Positions 5,672 through 9,744 of a stretch of DNA of 9,744 nucleotides are shown piece by piece. Numbering within the stretch: the stretch's first letter is position 1; each line of letters begins with the position of its first letter. Made by a program: the position numbers and the translations under genes. Source of the DNA: an uncultured Spirochaetia bacterium (GTDB lineage Bacteria > Spirochaetota > CALGPD01); contig CALGPD010000202.1 of NCBI GenBank assembly GCA_937960625.1, forward strand, positions 1 through 9,744. The letters are read 5' to 3'. The notes under the pieces are model-generated. The model saw only the letters and a program-made list of their open reading frames with translations, did not search any database and had not been told where the DNA came from.

Positions 5672-6856
5672 ATGAAAAAAGCGGTATTTTTCTTATTTAT
5701 AACTTTTCTCGTTTTTTCCGGATACGCTTCCGCACAGGACAGTAAAAGTTTTTTTGGCGGTATTTCAGATAGCGGAGTATCTGATTACGGAAGAAACTGG
5801 GCAAATAAAAAAAGATACAATGTGGGCAACTCCAACAACAGCAGATATAATAATCCCACCAGACAGGATAATACACGGTATTTTACAATAAACAAACGTA
5901 AAACACCAAATGCAGGTAGTATAGGTAAAAAATACGCAATATTAATCGGCCAGAACTATTATCCCTCACGTCCGTTGAAAACGTGTATAAATGATGCAAA
6001 AATAATGGGATATATTTTAAGAAACCAGATGCAGTTTAAAGCAAATAACATCAGGTATATATTTGACAGAAAAATGTCAAAACAAGCTTTAGCAAACGTT
6101 TTATATAGATTAAGCAGAATGACAAAAGATAACGATTTAATCGTATTCTTCTATTCAGGCCATGGCGGAAGAGGATACATGATACTCTGGAATCACACAA
6201 GATTATGGGGTCATGAAGTAGCGCGTTTATTTAAAAACATCAAAGGCAATATTCTCTTTGTATATGATATGTGTCACGCAGACGGCTTTAGCCAGCAGTA
6301 TATGAGAGTTAGAACCAATAAAGGAAAAACGTATCATTTTGCATCAAGCATGGTTTCACAAAAATCATATTGTGCTCATACCTATTCCCGTTTTACTCTA
6401 TATTTTCAAAAATCAGTTCTTGACGGAAAAGCTGATACAAACCGTGATTCAAAAATATCTTTAAGAGAATCATATAATTGGACCAAAAATAAATTAATCC
6501 AATACGCTAAATATGAACGCGGAGGGCGGTATCAAACTCCCGTTTTACGCGGAGATAACCCTGATTATTTATTTTTAAACCAAAAACAGGCAACAGCGAA
6601 AAAACGCTTTAGAACCGAATACGATGACGGCTCATCCAATACTTACGGATGGGATATGTACAGAGGCTACAGAGAACAAGCTCGTTCCAGAGCAGCAAGG
6701 GCGGGGGTAACTTTAAAAGAAAAACCTTGGATTAAAAACCGGGATTTATTCAGCGTTGAAAGGCCAGAAAGATATTATAATTTTGCCGGCCCTGAGAAAA
6801 GCCCTGAACAAACAGCTGAATTTGAAAAACCGTTTATAAAAACTCTTTTTGAATAG
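5672..6856 (+). CDS. Exported metacaspase-like (C14 caspase-family) cysteine protease
   Basis: The 394-residue product has a clear Sec signal peptide (MKK, hydrophobic core, likely cut after A21 in ASA-QD), so it is exported. Residues 22-85 are a low-complexity Asn/Arg/Tyr/Gly/Ser linker. The caspase-like p20 core runs from about 87 to 240: YAILIGQNYY at 88-97, LKTCINDA at 102-109, YSGHGG with catalytic H164, and VYDMCHADG with catalytic C201. D108 and D199 occupy the places of the two acidic S1-pocket residues of metacaspases, so cleavage after Arg/Lys is predicted. Residues 255-266 form an EF-hand-like loop (D255, N257, D259, S263, E266), suggesting calcium binding. A basic, aromatic C-terminal tail (about 310-394) has no obvious domain. 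ATG 5672 has AGAGG 5 nt upstream. It is monocistronic, ended by the terminator at 6861-6887. The physiological substrate is unknown. Confidence 0.92.
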   Translation: MKKAVFFLFITFLVFSGYASAQDSKSFFGGISDSGVSDYGRNWANKKRYNVGNSNNSRYNNPTRQDNTRYFTINKRKTPNAGSIGKKYAILIGQNYYPSRPLKTCINDAKIMGYILRNQMQFKANNIRYIFDRKMSKQALANVLYRLSRMTKDNDLIVFFYSGHGGRGYMILWNHTRLWGHEVARLFKNIKGNILFVYDMCHADGFSQQYMRVRTNKGKTYHFASSMVSQKSYCAHTYSRFTLYFQKSVLDGKADTNRDSKISLRESYNWTKNKLIQYAKYERGGRYQTPVLRGDNPDYLFLNQKQATAKKRFRTEYDDGSSNTYGWDMYRGYREQARSRAARAGVTLKEKPWIKNRDLFSVERPERYYNFAGPEKSPEQTAEFEKPFIKTLFE

Positions 6857-6860
6857 ATTA

Positions 6861-6887
6861 AAAGCCCTGCCATGCAGGGCTTTTTTT
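6861..6887 (+). terminator. Rho-independent terminator of the metacaspase-like gene
   Basis: AAAGCCCTGC (6861-6870) pairs perfectly with GCAGGGCTTT (6874-6883) around the 3-nt loop CAT, giving a 10-bp stem with a GC core, followed by a T-run reaching 6887. It begins 4 nt after the stop codon and separates the protease from the tldD-tldE operon. The A-run on the left is short, so it acts mainly on the + strand. Confidence 0.93.
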
Positions 6888-6987
6888 ATATTTCCGGAAA
6901 AAAAACTAACTTAATTTATTTTTTAACTTTAAACTTACCATATAAATATTTAGATTTACTTCACTTCAATTATTATCAGGTTAAATT

Positions 6988-8349
6988 GTGGAACAAATTA
7001 TAAAACAAATAACTAATCAATACAACGGAAACGGTTACTTAGAGATTCACGTTCAGGAACGGGAATTTACATCCATTGAATATTCCGGGCAGGAACTGGA
7101 AACCTTAACCCGTTCTAACGTATATATAGGAAACATAAGAATTTTTGAAGAAGGTTTCTGGTATTTCATTTCTTTTATGGATAGGGATTTAAAACCCCAT
7201 TTTGAAACAATAAAGGAAATGATTAAAAGCGGTGAAGGCAAACAAGGCGGAATAAAACCGTATAAACAAATTAACGATAAAATATCAACAAGTTTTAAAA
7301 TTAATCCAGATGATATTTCATTAGAAGAAAAAAACAATTTAATTAAATCATACAACGGCCTAATCCTTAATTCAAAAAACATACAAACATCAAGAGCTGC
7401 GTATAAAGATTATAAAAAAACAAAATACTTTGGAAACACGGAAGGCAGTTATATCGAACAGCAAAAAGTTTTCTCCGGTTTCTCCTGTGTAGCTATAGCA
7501 AGAGACGGCAGAAATGTTCAACGCGCGTCATTCTCAAACGCGGGATTCGGCGGATTTGAACTAGTTCAGGGATATGAAAATGACATCGACGGGCTTGTAA
7601 AAGAAGTAAATGAAATGTTATACGCGCCGCAAGTAAAAGGCGGACGGTATAAAGTCGTTCTGGATAACCAGATGTCCGGTGTATTCGCTCATGAAGCTTT
7701 CGGACATTTATCTGAAGCGGATTTTATATATGAAAACAAAGATATGCAGGAAATGATGAAACTTGGCCGTGTTTTCGGTTCTGATATTGTAAATATAGTT
7801 GATGACGGTTCAATTAAAGGACTAGCCGGCTATACTCCTTACGATGATGAAGGAGTTACGGCAATGCGTAACGAATTAATAAAAAACGGGAAACTTAACA
7901 AACGCCTTACTTCAAGAGAAACAGCGTATAAACTTGACGAACCGTTATCCGGTAACGCAAGGGCATTAAGCCCGTACTTTTCTCCGCAGGTTAGGATGAC
8001 AAACACTTTCATTGATCAAGGTAAAAGTACGGTTGACGAAATTATTTCATCCTGTGAAGACGGTATTTATACTAAAGGGTTTATCGGCGGAATGACCAGC
8101 CTTGAACAGTTTACTTTCACTCCGCGCTGCGCATATATGATTAAAAACGGCAAAATTGCCGGGCCTGTTAAAGACGTTGTATTATCCGGCAATGTTTTTG
8201 AAACAATCGGTAATATTAAAATGGTAGGCAATGACCTTCAATATTTCGGTACTTTAGGCGGCTGCGGTAAAGGCGGGCAAAACGGGCTTCCGGTAACAAC
8301 AGGCGGGCCGCATATTTTAATTGAAGATGTACTTGTAGGCGGAAATTAA
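6988..8349 (+). CDS. tldD: TldD family metallopeptidase subunit
   Basis: This is the catalytic subunit of the TldD/TldE heteromeric zinc protease, which in Escherichia coli trims the microcin B17 leader peptide and degrades unfolded or modified peptides such as the antitoxin CcdA. The 453-residue product is somewhat shorter than E. coli TldD (about 480). The metal site is intact: H235-E236-x-x-x-H240 in HEAFGHLSEAD, with the third ligand Cys426 in GGCGKGGQNGLP. Other family features are the GYTPYDDEGV segment (281-290), the FIGGM segment (365-369) and the GNVFETIGNI stretch (401-410). The start is GTG 6988 with a modest AGG site 7 nt upstream; no earlier in-frame start fits better. No signal peptide is seen, as expected for a cytoplasmic enzyme. 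The tldE gene begins 1 nt after the stop, so the two are translationally coupled. No RiPP precursor or maturase gene is visible nearby. Confidence 0.96.
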   Translation: MEQIIKQITNQYNGNGYLEIHVQEREFTSIEYSGQELETLTRSNVYIGNIRIFEEGFWYFISFMDRDLKPHFETIKEMIKSGEGKQGGIKPYKQINDKISTSFKINPDDISLEEKNNLIKSYNGLILNSKNIQTSRAAYKDYKKTKYFGNTEGSYIEQQKVFSGFSCVAIARDGRNVQRASFSNAGFGGFELVQGYENDIDGLVKEVNEMLYAPQVKGGRYKVVLDNQMSGVFAHEAFGHLSEADFIYENKDMQEMMKLGRVFGSDIVNIVDDGSIKGLAGYTPYDDEGVTAMRNELIKNGKLNKRLTSRETAYKLDEPLSGNARALSPYFSPQVRMTNTFIDQGKSTVDEIISSCEDGIYTKGFIGGMTSLEQFTFTPRCAYMIKNGKIAGPVKDVVLSGNVFETIGNIKMVGNDLQYFGTLGGCGKGGQNGLPVTTGGPHILIEDVLVGGN

Positions 8350-8350
8350 T

Positions 8351-9646
8351 ATGGAATTAAAAGAAATAATTAACAATCTCTCAAATAAAAATATAAAGTC
8401 TGAAATATATCAAAGCGCAAGTGAATCAACGAGTATTTCATTTGAAAACAGTGTATTTAAAAAAATAGAAAGTAAATCAATCAGCGGAACCGGATTGCGT
8501 GTCATCAAAAACGGCAAAACGGGTTTTTCCTACTCCGGTGGAAAAGATATAGGCAAAATTGTTGAGTTTGCCGAGGAAAACTCGTTGTTTGGAAACAACG
8601 TGAATTTCGATTTCCCAAATCAAAAAACCGGGACTGTTTCCGGGTTATACAGCGAAGACGTTAAAAACCTGCCGGTTAGCGAGCTTAAAAAAACCGGTGA
8701 ACAGATTATACAAAAGCTTAATAAAGAATTAAAAGGTTTTCAGTTTGATGTAAGTGTTGAAAAAGAAAGTTCGGCTGTTAAAATGCTGAATTCAAGTGGA
8801 TTTGAAGGAGATTTTGCCAAGACTTATTATTCGGTTTATTTCTCGGTTATGCGGGCAAAACAGGATCAGATTTTTTCAGCTTATGAAGGTGAAACGACTT
8901 TAGATTTAGAAAACGGTTATGATGCCAAACTCGATAACCTGATTAATTTATGTAATAAACTGGACACTAAAAGCAAAATTAATTCCGGTGTTTATCCCGT
9001 TGTTTTTAGCCCTAAAGCCTCGCACTTAATTTTTAATATTTTAACCTTTGCGTTAAACGGCAAAAACGTGCAAAAGGGTTCATCCGCGTTGAGTACTGAA
9101 AAAGGCAAAAAAGTATTTGCGAAAAACTTTACCTTAATTGACAACCCGAGGCTTGAAAAAGGCATATCAAGCGTGCCCTTTGACGGAGAAGGAACCCCCA
9201 CAAAGGAAAAACAAATCATCGAAAACGGAAAAATTAACGGTTTTATTTACGATATTTTTACCGCTGAATTAATGAATGAAAAATCTACAGGCAACGGAAG
9301 AAGAGGATATTCAAGCATACCTACTCCGGGTTTTTATAACATTATGGTAGAACCGGGAAAACAAACATATCAGGAAGTCGTTGCTGATATAAAGGAAGGT
9401 ATATTCGTTGATGAGTTTATAGGCGGTGGGCAAAGCAACGTGTTAGCCGGTGAGTTCAGCGTCAACTTAACTCTCGCATTTAAAATAGAAAACGGCGAAA
9501 TCAAAGGCAGTTTAAAAGACACAATGCTTTCCGGCAACGTGTTCAACGTATTATCAAACTCTCCTATTTTTTGTAATGAAATATTCCGCAAAAATAATTA
9601 CTACCTGCCTTATATAATGTTCAACGGATTGTCGGTTAGTAGTTAA
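8351..9646 (+). CDS. tldE: TldE/PmbA family non-catalytic partner subunit
   Basis: The 431-residue product is the partner of TldD in the zinc protease. It has the overall TldE/PmbA layout: an N-terminal domain (about 1-205), the FSPKASHLIFNIL helix (219-231) at the position of the TldD metal-binding helix but without an HExxxH motif, then the PFDGEGTPT segment (276-284), GRRGYSSIPTPGFYN (316-330) and the C-terminal FIGGGQSN and SGNVF stretches (357-363 and 394-398). Loss of the metal ligands is normal for TldE, which shapes the active-site tunnel rather than catalysing. Start ATG 8351 lies 1 nt after the tldD stop, with AGGCGG as Shine-Dalgarno site inside tldD. The C-terminus ends with an unremarkable hydrophobic stretch. 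PmbA is the alternative E. coli name. Confidence 0.95.
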   Translation: MELKEIINNLSNKNIKSEIYQSASESTSISFENSVFKKIESKSISGTGLRVIKNGKTGFSYSGGKDIGKIVEFAEENSLFGNNVNFDFPNQKTGTVSGLYSEDVKNLPVSELKKTGEQIIQKLNKELKGFQFDVSVEKESSAVKMLNSSGFEGDFAKTYYSVYFSVMRAKQDQIFSAYEGETTLDLENGYDAKLDNLINLCNKLDTKSKINSGVYPVVFSPKASHLIFNILTFALNGKNVQKGSSALSTEKGKKVFAKNFTLIDNPRLEKGISSVPFDGEGTPTKEKQIIENGKINGFIYDIFTAELMNEKSTGNGRRGYSSIPTPGFYNIMVEPGKQTYQEVVADIKEGIFVDEFIGGGQSNVLAGEFSVNLTLAFKIENGEIKGSLKDTMLSGNVFNVLSNSPIFCNEIFRKNNYYLPYIMFNGLSVSS

Positions 9647-9661
9647 GTAAAACCATAGTTC

Positions 9662-9680
9662 CTCGCCCGGATTGGGAGAG
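9662..9680 (+). other. Possible hairpin downstream of tldE
   Basis: CTCGCCC (9662-9668) can pair with GGGAGAG (9674-9680) with one G-A mismatch around a 5-nt loop. No T-run follows, so it is not a standard intrinsic terminator. It could reduce 3' decay or be part of the repeat that follows. Weak. Confidence 0.3.
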
Positions 9681-9689
9681 AAGAATTTC

Positions 9690-9718
9690 ACGCGGAGGGA
9701 AGATGAGGAACGCGGAGG
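9690..9718 (+). repeat. ACGCGGAGG direct repeat in a non-coding tail
   Basis: ACGCGGAGG occurs at 9690-9698 and 9710-9718, 20 bp apart, in a purine-rich stretch (9674-9728) that is more GC-rich than the rest of the window. It resembles, from memory, the dispersed ACGC(G/A)GAG(G) intergenic repeats found in many bacterial genomes. No coding potential is seen. Because the window ends at 9744, the full unit cannot be measured. Confidence 0.5.
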
Positions 9719-9744
9719 TTTAGGAGATATTTAAGCCATAAGAG

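Noticed and set aside
6890..6987. A tldD promoter such as TATAAA at 6941
   Set aside because: No acceptable -35 lies at 16-18 nt and the DNA is almost all A/T, so any -10-like match is uninformative.
5672..9646. A single defence or RiPP system joining the metacaspase-like gene with tldD-tldE
   Set aside because: A strong terminator and a 100-nt gap separate them, the protease is exported while TldD/E lacks a signal, and no sensor, effector or precursor gene is present.

Overview
The window is about one third G+C by eye and comes from a bacterium. Genes with Shine-Dalgarno sites, a lipoprotein signal, a Sec signal peptide on a metacaspase-like protease and a TldD/TldE pair point to a bacterium that exports proteins, probably a diderm. 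The low-GC style and YwqK/MORN-type lipoprotein would suit a spirochaete or a poorly sampled candidate phylum, but no marker gene is present, so I do not assign a phylum.

Layout. Bases 1-2293 (+ strand) hold the 3' part of an unrecognised helical protein gene, followed 4 nt later by an M20 metallopeptidase of the peptidase-T/YqjE type. Bases 2298-5480 (- strand) converge on it. Read in transcription order they are a membrane-anchored alpha/beta hydrolase, a small lipoprotein with MORN-variant repeats, and two adjacent genes that together look like one DUF4139 (MuiA-like) protein cut in two. A good sigma-70-type promoter, with a palindrome in its spacer, precedes the DUF4139 pair. Bases 5481-5671 are an AT-rich divergent intergenic region with a perfect 14-bp inverted repeat. 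Bases 5672-6856 (+) encode a secreted metacaspase-like C14 protease with an EF-hand-like loop, closed by a clear intrinsic terminator. Bases 6988-9646 (+) are a two-gene tldD-tldE operon. The last ~100 bases are non-coding, of different composition, and carry an ACGCGGAGG repeat.

How the genes fit together. The recognisable theme is peptide and protein hydrolysis: an M20 peptidase, an exported caspase-like protease and the TldD/E peptidase. The terminator and the strand switches show they are separate transcription units, so a joint pathway is not shown. TldD and TldE certainly act together as a heteromer by family precedent. The two DUF4139 halves probably form one functional unit.

The most unusual items are the split DUF4139 pair (in-frame stop, then Shine-Dalgarno and ATG in the same frame), the exported metacaspase-like enzyme that appears to keep the basic-P1 specificity residues, and three palindromic sites placed at promoters or intergenic positions. 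I see no mobile element, CRISPR array, tRNA or rRNA. I do not see convincing evidence for a wholly new multi-gene system.
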